A DNA stretch of 64,000 nt from Nymphalis io (GCF_905147045.1 NC_065898.1:12028001-12092000), one strand, 5' to 3'. Numbered from the stretch's first letter, positions 36,707-47,352 are shown. Made by a program: numbers and translations. Notes: generated by a model from the sequence alone, not told the origin.

Positions 36707-38131
36707 AACCCCACCGACGTAACTTTACGTTGCCGACGTGGTGGGGCTTGTGCGCTTCAATGATTATTAGGGCTATGCCAATAGAGCTACTCATGTTGGA
36801 TTGGCCTAAGATGAGAAGACAGACCAAGAGAGATACAACCCAAGCCAAGGTGGAACAGCGTACGCCGAGGGCTCCCTGGCTAAGGGGGTGCTTAGTCGTT
36901 AGTATGCGAACTTTAGAGACAAGGGGACCTCTAATTTAATTTACCCTTATCACAGTGAATGCAGGGCTCTGCTGTGATTGACTTTTATGTCCATAGCTAC
37001 TCGTGGGAATAATATGATAACTAGGTCTAAAACTAAAAAATATATACAGGCGAACGTGCCATCGTTAGAAGAAGAGTCCACGCAGACTTCTAATTCATCC
37101 TCCAAATCTTTATTCCCATCAATACCCTCTTCATCACCAATTTTGTATGCATCTTCACCAAATTCATCATCAACCGGTGCCCAACTGGCGGATGTTGCAC
37201 AGGAGACGAATTTTGTCAGTGAACCTGTGCCCACCACCAGTGGCGTAAAAAAACGTAAAAAATGGAGTAATGGAGTTCATCCTACGCACCTATCTATATC
37301 TTACAAATTTAGAATCAGACACAAATTCATATCTTTCTTCATTACATATAAAATTTATAGATAAATATCCACATATGGAAGTAAGCAGACAGAGAATTGG
37401 TGACCAACCAATAATAGCTCTATATTATACAAAATAAATTATTATCACAAGAAACCATTGATCAGATTTACGATGAAGTTAGAACAGAATTGCAAGTAAT
37501 TCAAACTCAGATACAACAAAACGCCACAAATCTTAAAACATCCCTTAACACACTAACAGGAAAACGTATGAAATGGACAAATGAATGCACTGAAGCAATT
37601 ATTAGGATTTATTTCAAAATAACACAATTAGAGACTAATAAGACCGCTTATAGAAAACGTTTGTATGAAGAGTTTATAAACTTATACCCAGAGTTTACAC
37701 ACATTACAGAGCAAAGATTAGCGGATCAACGAAAGGCAATAATAAATAATAAATATATTAAACAAGATAGATTAACACTGATTAAACAACAAGTAGCAGA
37801 TGAATTACATAATACACACACACTAACGGAAGACACAGATAATGAACATTTACAAACAACAGACCAAAGTAATATTACACACTACGATGCATTCAAATCT
37901 AATTCAGAATCAAACTCACAAGCTAGAAAAATGCAAAACACTACAGTTACATGCACTGATTCCGTTACATCAACCCCTATCGATGAAGAAAACATAGAAA
38001 GTATCACCCACGATCATGATATGACCTTAGAAGTAAACACTGAAATAGAGAACACATTCGTTCATGCTCTAGAACATTTTTGTGATACTGAACCACCTAG
38101 CAGACCATACATTCCTAAACAAAGGACTTCT
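36707..38131 (+). mobile_element. 5' part of a LINE with tandem Myb/SANT-like blocks
   Basis: The region starts with a GC-rich 5' UTR holding a hairpin (36709-36746). A frame from about 36978 follows, with MITRSKTKKY and a Ser-rich stretch. Then come two related blocks. Block 1 is broken by frameshifts near 37270 and 37400-37430; its pieces read ILRTYLYLTNLESDTNSYLS, SRQRIGDQ and NKLLSQETIDQIYDEVRTEL. Block 2 is intact: KWTNECTEAIIRIYFKITQL, then EQRLADQRKAIINNKYIKQ and QQVADEL. An acidic, Thr-rich linker follows to PPSRPYIPKQRTSKK. Tandem blocks of this type are known to me from N-termini of R4/Dong-type lepidopteran LINEs; that assignment is inference. The reverse transcriptase is absent because the element ends at the mariner junction near 38132. 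Confidence 0.65.
36709..36746 (+). repeat. Hairpin in LINE 5' UTR
   Basis: CCCCACCGACGT pairs with ACGTGGTGGGG across a short loop, with one bulge. It lies at the presumed 5' end of the LINE and may mark the transcript start. Confidence 0.6.
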
Positions 38132-39077
38132 AAAAAATGGATACTGTACGATAATCGGAAGCGCTCGTCGCAATGGCTGAATCCTGGAGACCCAGCCAAA
38201 TCCTGCCCTAAACGAAAATTGACTCCGAAAAAGTTACTTGTGAGTGCTTGTTGGATTAGCGCCGGTGTCGTTTACTACAGCTTTTTTTTATATAGAATAG
38301 GAAGGTGGACGAGCATATGGGCCACCTGATGGTAAGTGGTCACCAAACGCCCTTAGACATTGGCATTGTAAGAAATGTCAAACATCGCTTATAGCCAATG
38401 CGCCACCAACCTTGGGAACTAAGATTTTATGTCCTTTGTGCCTGTAATTACACTGGCTCACTCACCCTTCAAACCGGAACACAACAATATCAAGTATTGC
38501 TGTTTTGCGGTAGAATATCTGATGAGTGGGTGGTACCTACGCAGACGAGCTTGCACAAAGCCCTACCACCAGTAAACCACCAGCTTTCTAAAATTTGGCC
38601 AAACGATTACGGCAGATATCTATTGTTAGCAACTGCAAACCATGAAGGAAGAACTAGCTGCTAAACAACCGAGATTGGTCAATCGCTCTAGGCCACTGCT
38701 GCTTCACGACAACGTAAGAACACACACTGCACAGCAAGCAACCACTAAGTTAGATAAGCTACAATTGAAATGTCTGCGACATCCACCGTCCTTCCCGGAC
38801 ATTGCTCCAACAGATTACCATTTTTTCCGGAATTTGGACAAATTCTTACAAGGAAAAAAATTTAACTTCGATGCGGCAGTCCAAACCGCCTTTAAAGAGT
38901 TTATTGATTCTCGTCCCATGGTTTTTTTAGTAAAGGGATCAATGAACTACCTATGACATGGCAAAAGTGCATAGATAACAACGATTCCTACTCTGATTAA
39001 TTAAATATATTTTACAAAAAAATTGACTTTTTATATTCCTCCCGTACAAAATGCCAATTTCATATGTAAGGACCTAA
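38132..39077 (+). pseudogene. Mariner (DD34D) transposase remnant, split by a SINE
   Basis: The first piece (about 38132-38281) reads KWILYDNRKRSSQWLNPGDP and then KLTPKKLLVSACWISAGVVY; it carries the YDN catalytic aspartate. After the SINE-B insertion the frame resumes as ELAAKQPRLVNRSRPLLLHD, N..., with HDN and TDYHFF. Exactly 34 residues separate the HDN and TDY aspartates, which is the mariner DD34D spacing. The right terminal repeat is present to 39077, followed by TA. The N-terminal DNA-binding half and left terminal repeat are missing, and the C-terminus is frameshifted near the tail (MVFLVKGSMNYL then stop). Inactive. Confidence 0.88.
38282..38575 (-). mobile_element. SINE-B inserted in mariner
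   Basis: Full-length SINE-B with its T-run at the left. The flanks ACTACAGCTTT (left) and ACCACCAGCTTT (right) form an imperfect ~11-bp target-site duplication, which shows that the family moves by retroposition. Confidence 0.9.
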
Positions 39078-39190
39078 TATTTCTTGTTTATATAATAATT
39101 TTTACTAATTTTATCAAAACCATAAATATTTTTGTTTGTGATTTGTAATATATATTTATATGTCGTATATTTTTATACGAAATATAAATA

Positions 39191-39541
39191 TTGTCTGCCT
39201 TGTTGGTCTAGTGGCTTGATGTAAGGCCGAGGACCAGGAGGTCCTGGGTTCAATTCGCAGGTCGGGCCAATAAATGGTTATTGGGTTTTTCTGTCAGAAA
39301 ATTCTCAGTAGCAGCCCAGAGTCTGGAAGTTGGAAGTGTCTACACTCCCGTGCCTTGGAAAGCACTGAACTCTTTCCGGACGCGTCGGATTGTCGTTCCA
39401 TCGGATTATAAGAGTTAAGGAATAGAGAGTGGACCTGTGTTTGCGCACACACTTGTGCTCTATAATATTTCCTGCGTAGTTGGCTAATCTCTCTTGAGAT
39501 TGGCCGCCGTGGCCGAAATCGGTCTGGAGGACATTATTATT
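39191..39541 (+). mobile_element. SINE-C, full length (reference copy)
   Basis: The tRNA-like head has an A-box-like TGGTCTAGTGGCTTG and B box GGGTTCAATTC. Then come the conserved blocks TCTGGAAGTTGGAAGTGT, GTGTTTGCGCACACACTTG and TTGAGATTGGCCGCCG, ending TCTGGAGGACATTATTATTT. Confidence 0.85.
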
Positions 39542-39597
39542 TTTATAAAATTGGAAAACGGACTTTTGTCAAAAGGCGACATGTATAACACAAGAGT

Positions 39598-39810
39598 GTA
39601 AATGGTAATTCACCACCGCCCATAGACATTGGCATGGCAAGAAATATTAACCATTCCTTACATCTCCAATATGCCACCAACCTTGGGAACTGAGATATTA
39701 TTTCCATTGTGTCTGTAGTTACACTGGTTCACTCACCTTTCAAATTGGAACGGTAAGATATATGATGGTTACTATCCAAACAGGCTTGTACAACGACAGA
39801 CCACCGAGTG
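39598..39810 (-). mobile_element. SINE-B, diverged
   Basis: From GGTAATTCACCACCGCCC to ACCACCGAGT. The A-rich end is missing. Confidence 0.75.
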
Positions 39811-40093
39811 AGTCGTACATAGCATATAATATGTAGCAAATACTTTTGGCTTCAATTATTATTCCCTATTAATAATTAAAATATTTTTTCATTGAAATCG
39901 AAATAAAATATAATATTGCTTCTTATTTATTAAAGATAAGTTGAATAACAATGTTTATGAATAGTAAAACTTTTAAGAACACTGTTTCATGAACTTATAT
40001 TCCAATTAAAAGTTTATTTATCTTTTATTTATATAAGAAGCTTATTATGTTTAAATTAAATTATCATTTTTACCTGTAATTATTTTTTTTACT

Positions 40094-40334
40094 TCAGATA
40101 TTCTACCGCTAAATAACAATACGTAGTATTGTTTCTTTCTAGGTTGAAGGGTGAGTGAGCCAGACTAATTACAGACAAGGACGTAACATTTCAAGGTTCC
40201 AAGGTTAAAGGCGCATTGGCGATGTAAGGAATGGTTAATTGAACATTGTCATTGTTATTGTCTATGAGCGGCTGTGACCACTTACCATGAGGTTATTTGC
40301 CCAGCCGCCTGATTATTTTATAAAGAAAAAAAAA
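40094..40334 (+). mobile_element. SINE-B, 5'-truncated
   Basis: From CAGATATTCTACCGC to CAGCCGCCTGATTATTTTAT and an A-run. Confidence 0.75.
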
Positions 40335-40713
40335 CTTGCTGCTACATAATTATATCAGGTGGATGGTGTTGTTTCCTATAATTGAGGGAGCATATAGACA
40401 TATAACTCGTTAATATTTTTTTACAAGCTCGTGATGTAATTTGTTTGTCGGAAATTCTAATAAAATAAATAAATAAATATAAGAATATTAAAGAAGCCGA
40501 GTGAAAGGACTCAGCTTGCTTCCTAGCGCAAACTTATGTTAACCAACGTTTAATTTCTTTTTATGTGGTTTTTATTAGCCATTTGGCTTAGATATGTGGT
40601 AAGAATAATACGTGAGACCGCTTCTGTTTTGGTTCGAGCCATATTAATTGCCCTCGGACACCGTCAGCAGTCACTACACTCTCCACAGCTGGGCCAAGTA
40701 TTAGACTTGGACG

Positions 40714-40755
40714 TCTATGCTATGCTAATGCTATGCTAATATGCTAATGCTATGT
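40714..40755 (+). repeat. Tandem TATGC/TAATGC repeat
   Basis: Alternating CTATG and CTAATG units run into the palindrome. On its far side ATAGCAAG is repeated. Confidence 0.85.
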
Positions 40756-40787
40756 CAAGAGGCAGATATCTGCCTCTTGACATAGCA
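40748..40787. repeat. Perfect 40-bp palindrome, no spacer
   Basis: The left half TGCTATGTCAAGAGGCAGAT is followed directly by its exact reverse complement. Short tandem repeats flank it on both sides. Confidence 0.98.
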
Positions 40788-40820
40788 AGATAGCAAGATA
40801 TAATAATAATATTGCTATTG

Positions 40821-41074
40821 GTAATAGCCCGTGAATGTCCCACTGCTGGACTAAGGCCTCATCTCTTTTTTTGAGGAGAAGGTTTGTAGCTTATTCCACC
40901 ACGCTGCTTCAATGCGGGCTGGTGGAATACACGTGGCAGATTTCAGTGAAATTAGACACATGCAGGTTTCCTGACGATGGTTCCCACATAAAAATTCAGT
41001 GGTGCATGCCCTGGTTTGAACCCACGATCATCGGTTAAGATTCACGCGTTCTTATCACTGGGCCATCTTGGTTT
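40821..41074 (-). mobile_element. SINE-A, near full length
   Basis: From AGCCCGTGAATGTCCCAC to the head CTGGGCCATCTTGG. About 40 bp between the GATGGTT and CACATAAAAATTC parts are lost. Confidence 0.85.
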
Positions 41075-41179
41075 TTTAACATCTGAAAAATATCGGATGG
41101 ATGCAAAATGAGGAGTCGGTAATGAACTGTGCAAACCCGTGGATACCTCTTACTTATCACATATTCTACAGCCATATAC

Positions 41180-41290
41180 AGTAACAGCCTGTTAATGTCC
41201 CACTGCTGGGCTAAGGCCTCCTCTCCCTTTTGAGGAGAAAGTTTGGAGCTTATTCCACCACGCTGCTCCAATGCGGGTTGGTAGAATACA
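41180..41290 (-). mobile_element. SINE-A, 3'-end fragment
   Basis: ACAGCCTGTTAATGTCCCAC to GGTTGGTAGAATACA. The head is missing. Confidence 0.8.
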
Positions 41291-41309
41291 CTATACTACA
41301 GCCATATAT

Positions 41310-41405
41310 CAATATATATTATTGTTGTGTTATGGTTAAAAGGGTGAGTAAACTACCGTACAGGTACATGTCCGTGGCCCATTTTCTAGTCTGATAACCG
41401 ACTTC
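41310..41405 (+). mobile_element. SINE-B fragment, decayed
   Basis: Weak match around TTGTTGTGTTATGG and AAAGGGTGAGT. Confidence 0.35.
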
Positions 41406-41821
41406 AAACAATATACACATATATATACATATAAAGTAGCCATCGAGTCACTTTTTTATATTGATTTCGAAGTAAATATATGTGAATGGTGCTTTTATTA
41501 AAGAAGTCGACATATCAATGTAAGTTAGCAAATAAATTTGAATTCCGAATGCAATTTCAACATTCGTAAATCTTTGTCGTAATAAAGTACAAGGTCAGAT
41601 TGTTATATGGATTGAAAATATTTTTCAAATTGAATATAAGATTAAATTTCAAATTTATAAGTCGGGATGTAAAACTACATTCTTATAATTGTTAAAACCT
41701 TACGTTGGACTTATTTTTGAAATGAAACTCCTTTTGGTAAAAAATTGTGTGATGGTACGAGATTGTAACATTGATTGTAACATTTCTATATAAAGGAAAA
41801 AACAACCTATAAATATAGCAC

Positions 41822-42113
41822 TACTGGGCTAAGGCCATTATGCAAGCCTGTCTGGGTAGATACCACCCATTCATAAAATAGTCTACTGCTACACAGCAAT
41901 AATTTGTTAGTATTGATGTGTTCCGGTTTGAAGGGCGTGTAAGCCAGATTAACTAAAGGTTCAGGGGACATAACACCTTAGTAATTTGATAGTGCATTGG
42001 CGATTTATGGAATGATCAAAATTTCTTACAGCGCCAATGTGAATTGGTGGGTTAACCACTTACCATCAGATGGCCCATTTGCGAGGCCGCATCTACTTAT
42101 TCTATAAAAAATA
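41822..42113 (+). mobile_element. SINE-B, diverged full length
   Basis: Matches SINE-B from GGCTAAGGCCATTATGCAAG to the CTTATTCTATAAAAAATAAA tail. The first bases are replaced by a SINE-A-like CTACTGGGCTAAGGCC. Confidence 0.75.
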
Positions 42114-42609
42114 AATTCATATATTACTATATTATCTAAATATAAGTGCGAAGTTACAATATAAAGGACCAATTATAAGTTTCATTCCAAAACTGTATTG
42201 TTCTGAATCATCAGTATAAATTCGATTTAACTATAAGTGTACAATTTTCGATTCATTCAACATTGTGACAATTGGAGAGTTAGGGCTCTCATTAAAATGC
42301 TTTGAATTCTTGTATGAATTACAAGATTGTGTAGTCTTTGTAATTTGGTTGCCTTATCTCATAAGCCATATGAGAATTTGTTAAGTTATTCTTATTATAA
42401 TGAGTATATTAATATTTTTGATTTAAATTTCTAATGGGCACTTTAGGGGTAAGCCGACTTGTATGCCTGACGGTAAACGGAATGACGCTCTCTCGTGCTC
42501 TCACGCCTGCTTTTCGCTTATTCTAAATATATTTGCTTGTGTGTGCGTGGTGTGTATATTTATTCGTTGCTATATATTATTGTAATAACTGCCTAATGAT
42601 TAGTTATTA

Positions 42610-42902
42610 GACAACGATGTCTGGACATAAGGTCGTAATCTCGGGGTCCTGGGTTTAAACCCCAAGTCGGGCCCATAAAAAGTGCTGGGTTTTGTGTCGA
42701 AAAATTCTCAGTAGTAGCCTGGAGTCTGGAAGTTGTGTGTACACTCCCGTACCTCGGAAAGCACCTTAAGCCATTGGTCCTGCGGTTAAACTCTTGCCTC
42801 TTGGGATTTGTCGCCGAATCGGCTTATGTGTGTGCACTATAATATCTCCCTTGAAATTAGCCGCCGCGACTGATTCGGTAATGAGGAGATCATTATTGTA
42901 AT
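42610..42902 (+). mobile_element. SINE-C, diverged
   Basis: B box GGGTTTAAACCCC, GTCTGGAAGTTG and the CATTATTGTAAT end. Part of the GCGCACAC block is lost. Confidence 0.8.
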
Positions 42903-43155
42903 AATAAGAAAAATATGTTTATGTTACTAACGAAACTACTTCATATCATAATTGGTCTTTTAATTTTCTTTCAATATATAATGGCTAATATTGTTTTGTA
43001 GTTGAACGATTGCGTATAGAGGGTACGAATTTATTACGGGTATGTCGACCATAATATCAATCTTGGCAAATTTTTTAATTTTTAGAAATCCAGATCTTAA
43101 AAAAATAAACAAAAAATAATTAATTTAATTAAAAATTAAATTCATAATAAAATTT

Positions 43156-43760
43156 TGTGAGTGTCAAGGTACTCACGAGATTGATGTATAAGCATGTGAT
43201 CTTTTAGTCTTAGTAACAATCTCACGCACAAATTAGCGCAATTACGAGTACAATAACAAATCTCATTGTCTTCTGACGCTCGACGTCTTACGCTTACCTG
43301 TCTGACGCAGTCTCACTTAGCCGCCTACCGTGCACCGAGCGGCAAGATGTTTAAATATTAATAAATTATTAATAATAATTATTTAATAATGTTACTTTAT
43401 TAACTCCAATACGCCGATACGATATATTTAACTACTGACTCTTAAAAGAACTTCTGAATCGTATTTTCTGACGTGACGAATCAACGTGAAACTCAGTATT
43501 TACTGTTTTTCATCAATCATATACAAATAAATTTATGTATCATATACGAAATTAATAAATACTAACTCCAAGCTCTTTATTTATTATTTATTAAACACGT
43601 ACTTGTTTTGAAATTAATTTTAAATGTCAGTGACGTCACTGGTACGTCACCGTGACAGCAGTATACCATCGAGTTCAGTGGTGTAGGATCAAATACACAC
43701 TTCGTTACACTCCTACGTTCTAGGAGCTTTGTGCTGATCCAATAGACTTCGTACATTAAA
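43156..43760 (+). other. Relatively GC-rich segment, possible LTR relic
   Basis: The segment opens with TGTGAGTGTCAAGGTACTC and ends near GAGCTTTGTGCTGATCC. It holds two blocks of CG-containing sequence. I see no primer-binding site, no second copy and no gag/pol frame. Confidence 0.25.
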
Positions 43761-44045
43761 ATATAGTTTTTATTGTTCTCGGAATATTTTGAATAAAATG
43801 GGCTTTTACACTATATTACTAAAATGGGTTTTTATGATTATGAGGCATCAATGAATAAAAAATGTTTGTAATAAACATTGATAATATTTTTTAGATAAAA
43901 AAATGATATTGATACCATAAAAGTCAACTCTGACTTAATATAATCATATATGACATAATCATATCTTATAATAGACCCAAAAATCCAAAATTATTTCAAT
44001 TTTATACTTAAGCGCCGATGACTGAACATAATATTATCGTAAAGG
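43761..44045. other. No recognised feature
   Basis: AT-rich sequence directly 5' of the compound palindrome. Confidence 0.6.
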
Positions 44046-44063
44046 CAACGAGCATGCTCGTTG
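44046..44063. repeat. Perfect 18-bp palindrome
   Basis: CAACGAGCATGCTCGTTG, no spacer, 14 bp before a larger compound palindrome. Confidence 0.95.
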
Positions 44064-44064
44064 T

Positions 44065-44117
44065 ATCATGATATTATATACCTGCTATATAATATCATGA
44101 TATTATATAGCAGGTAT
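44065..44117. repeat. Compound palindrome with a perfect 40-bp core
   Basis: 44078-44117 is a perfect spacerless palindrome with left half ATACCTGCTATATAATATCA. It overlaps a second inverted repeat (44065-44080 with 44086-44101, 16-bp arms, loop CCTGC). Confidence 0.98.
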
Positions 44118-45200
44118 GTCTTTCCGAAGTGGTAGTAGATTTTTGACAATCAGTAAGCAACAATAACGCTTCTACATAGACTAAATATTTCAACTTTCAT
44201 TTTAATTTTGAGATAGAAATTTAAGGCTATACATTAGTGGGCTCACAACGACTACTGACTCGAAACATACCTCGATAAAACAGCAACGTAGTTCAGCATT
44301 TAGCAAACGGCTCGACTCACTATACTGAATATATGAATGTTCACATTAATACTTTAAATTTGAATTAAAAATAAACGTTTTATTATTTTTGTCTATACAT
44401 ATGACTATATATATTTATTTAAAACACAATTATGTATTTATTGTTATTAAACGGTGCTGTTCCAAAAATATTTTTTTTTAAATGTATATAAAGAGAAAAA
44501 ACTTTTTCTTATATATTTTCGGCCCTGAACGGTTTTCTAAATTTAGTATAAAGGCTATTCCCATGTGGACCTAAATTACGAGTATAAAGTAAAGTCGTTC
44601 TAATTGCTACACATGAGGAGTTCTACGTACGAGCTTAATTTATTTACACCTATATTAAAACGCCGTATAGAACATCTATATATTAACCAATTCAACACTT
44701 ATATGCTAGAGCATAAAGGTAAATTTCGAATCAGCTTTATTAGGATTAGGTACAACACGTACAGATTATCTTCAAAATATATTTTACGATTTTTATCTTT
44801 AAGAAGTAAAATAAGGCTCGAATTAGTTTTTTATTTATAAATTACAAATTATGTGGTAAGGAATTAAATCAATTCAGGCGTAATGAAACATTTGCTAGAT
44901 TTACATTTGGGGATTAAAAATAATTAAATGTGTAATGGATTTTTGGTATCTGGTAATCTTTTTTGGTCTAAAGCTTAATGAGTTTTCGAATACTCAGATG
45001 ACCCTTATCATAAAATTCCCTGTTTTCTTTTCCATATGTTTATTTAACATTTATATCGTATTTAATTGAGTTGATTTGTTTAATTGTATGTTTCAGTGGG
45101 TAATTCCAATTGCTTAAATCTTTTTTTCCTTATATCGTCTTCAATATTATTATAAGTATTATTTTCAATTAGTAGAACTTAAATATGAATAAATTTGAGT

Positions 45201-45218
45201 CACACTTTTTTTTTGCAG
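45201..45218 (+). promoter_or_regulatory. Splice acceptor of Shaw exon
   Basis: A run of T ending in GCAG directly abuts the T1 coding frame. It is a strong consensus 3' splice site and sets the exon start at 45219. Confidence 0.85.
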
Positions 45219-45351
45219 AACTGGCAAACTCCATTACCCTACAAATGTATGCGGGCCGCTATTCGAGGAAGAGTTGGAATTCTGGGGGCTGGACTCCAAC
45301 CAGGTGGAGCCGTGCTGCTGGTCAACGTACAGCATACACAGGGACACGCAG
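45219..45351 (+). CDS. Shaw: Internal exon of Shaw/Kv3 potassium channel (T1 domain)
   Basis: The exon encodes the C-terminal half of the cytoplasmic T1 domain, which drives subfamily-specific tetramer assembly of Shaw (Kv3) delayed-rectifier K+ channels in neurons. A T-rich tract ending GCAG precedes it and GTAAAT follows it. The first base completes a codon begun in the previous exon; 44 full codons follow, so the entry is after two codon bases and the exit is at a codon boundary. The translation begins TGKLHYPTNVCGPLF, continues EEELEFWGLDSNQVEPCC and ends WSTYSIHRDTQ. It contains a complete HX5CX20CC zinc-binding motif, the mark of non-Shaker T1 domains, and FWGLDSNQVEPCCW is characteristic of Shaw from memory of the family. 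The exon has no stop and no sign of decay. The preceding half of T1 and the following linker and S1-S6 exons are not visible in the window. Exon identity is seen directly; expression and gene structure are inferred. Confidence 0.95.
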
Positions 45352-45357
45352 GTAAAT
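45352..45357 (+). promoter_or_regulatory. Splice donor of Shaw exon
   Basis: CAG is followed by GTAAAT. This is a good 5' splice site, placed exactly where the conserved frame reaches the HRDTQ residues. Reading past it gives GKLVF and then a stop at the end of a short frame. Confidence 0.85.
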
Positions 45358-46854
45358 TAGTGTTTATAAATAAATACGCTTAATTATATAACAAACTTCG
45401 TTATCCTTTTAATATTTCTAGACAATTGTCCATATTAGATTCATCATTTATCAGTAAAGTGATGCTTTGACCAAAAATTAAGAAGATATTTTGAACACAC
45501 GTCTTGCATTTCATTTCAGGCTTTGCATGCAAGATGTCACATTTCTCTAGATTCTGTCAAATGGACAGGTATTTTAGCTTTTATTGTCTCAAAAAAGAAT
45601 TCTTAACCATGTTTTAGTTTTTGTTTATTTCTTCGGAAAATAAACCTTATTCCGCTATTATAGAGTTCAGATTTAACATGTTAAAAATATCTACCATCTT
45701 GATCCTATTACCTTACAAATTTACATAGAAAGAGCCCTGATTTTCGATTCTCATCGTAATGAATTGGTTATAGGATTCAATTTCGCGATCCTTTTAGTTC
45801 TAACGAGTTTCCGATGTTCCAGTTAGATAATTAAGCAAGTTTAGTTTGATTTTAGAGACGAAAGATGTGTTTTATTTCGAAAGGTTTATATCAAAATGAT
45901 TGAATTGAAAGTGTCTGTGACTCCGAATTATAAATTTTATCGGTATGAGTTTTCATACTTATTGACGCATAATAAGACAAAAATTCTCCAGCATGATCTC
46001 CTACAAACAGATGTGAAATAAAAAATTGACAAAAAAAACTCAAATAGTAACATAATTTTGTTTTGTTATCTGCGTGTTGTCTTTTAATTGTAAATGAGCA
46101 AATCATAACTGCTATCTTTTGTAGCATTTATAACACATTTAAAATATTTAAATATTTTAATTAGAGTAAAATAATGTGAAACAAATGCCTTCGTCTAAAT
46201 GCTATTTGTATGGAAATCTACGAAATGCGTCCACGGGGAAGCATTTAAAAGGTTTTATATCTCGATACGAATTGGTTTCTCAAGGCCGGGGCTATCAAAT
46301 AATAAATCTCGAATCCCGAGTTATTATGGTATCCCTTATCACTTTTTAGTTGATCGTTAAATTCTTTGTGACTCCTTCCAGTATTTTCTTTGTTGTGGTC
46401 TTACTTTTTTGACCATTCAGGTCAAAAGCGCTGTGACCCTTTGGAAGTTATTACGATGAATAGAAGGGTGGTTTCTTGCATTTTTGAAAATCTTTAAAAC
46501 TAAAAGATCGACAAATATTCCCTCTTTTCGCTATTTTTCCGCAAGGTCATTTAGAACGTCATTAAAAACGTGAATTTTGAATATTTTTTGTAAAACGCTA
46601 AAACTAAAAGTTCGTTTGCAATGTTTGATTAATTTATTTTATTTTAACTGACAAATATTCGCTTATTCGTACACGATGTTAGACTTTTAGAACGTTATCA
46701 CATTAAAACAAACGGCTATGTCAGCTCTTAGCGATTAAAACCCAGCTAGCTAAAAGCTAAATAAGGGATTAGCTAGGTCAATAGCTACGCGTGTCCCTAC
46801 ATCTGAGTAAAATCTATTCCGTAACATCTCTTTCATTGTTGTTAAAAACATAAA
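45352..46854. other. Intron sequence after the Shaw exon
   Basis: No repeats recognised. A splice-flanked 49-bp stretch at 45521-45569 looks exon-like but does not encode Shaw sequence. Confidence 0.5.
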
Positions 46855-47089
46855 TCGGTGGTAAGGTTATTTGTTGTATCCCGTGTATCACCAACTACAA
46901 CATATCTACCAATTTACAATTTATTCTACCACCAAGTAGCAATATTTAACAAGCAAAGAAAAGTATGTATTCTAGTCTGAACGAGCCTGTGTTATTCTAG
47001 GGACAAGAAATATAACAACTTAGTTACCAAGGTTGGTTCATTGATGATGTAAGGAATATTTAATATATTTTAAAATACATGTGCCTATT
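46855..47089 (+). mobile_element. SINE-B, diverged, cut off by SINE-A
   Basis: A diverged SINE-B ends abruptly at TGTGCCTATT where the SINE-A head starts. Its missing 3' end does not reappear after that SINE-A. Confidence 0.55.
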
Positions 47090-47352
47090 AAGTCGAGATG
47101 GCCCAGTGGTAAGAACGCGTGAATCTTAACCGATACTCGTGGGTTCAAACCCGAGCAAGCACCACTGAATTTTCATGTGCTTAATTTGTGATTATAATTC
47201 ATCTCGTGCTTTACGGTGAAGGAAAATATCGTAAGGAAACCTGCATGTGTCTAGTTTCACTGAAATTCTGACACATGTGTATTCCACCAACCCGCACTGG
47301 AGCAGCGTGGTGGAATAAGCTCCAAACCTTCTCCTCAAAAAGGGAGAGGAGA
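47090..47352 (+). mobile_element. SINE-A, 3' end lost
   Basis: The head, A box and B box (GGGTTCAAACCC) are intact. It stops after CAAAAAGGGAGAGGAG, before the conserved 3' end. Confidence 0.85.

Larger units (their letters stand above)
1..45218 (+). other. Inferred upstream intron of Shaw (repeat-filled)
   Basis: No exon for the N-terminal half of T1 was found by eye, so this whole stretch is probably intron. If so, the intron is at least 45 kb. Short exons cannot be excluded. The repeats are listed separately. Confidence 0.55.

Noticed and set aside
38398..38664. Recurring frame MRHQPWELRFYVLCACNYTG (also at 5801 and 50570)
   Set aside because: It is a chance frame within SINE-B, present wherever the SINE is near consensus.
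39191..39265. tRNA-like sequence with A and B boxes
   Set aside because: It is the head of SINE-C, repeated in many copies with mismatched stems, and not a functional tRNA gene. The same applies to the heads of SINE-A and SINE-D.
45195..45383. ATG-initiated 62-codon frame over the Shaw exon (NWQTPLPYKCM...)
   Set aside because: It is the wrong frame. The frame one base later encodes the conserved T1 domain, and splice sites bound it.
45521..45569. Exon-like stretch with a TTTCAG acceptor and a CAG-GTATTT donor, open after the Shaw exon
   Set aside because: Its translation (ALHARCHISLDSVKWT) does not match the Shaw T1-S1 linker, and it would shift the frame (49 bp).
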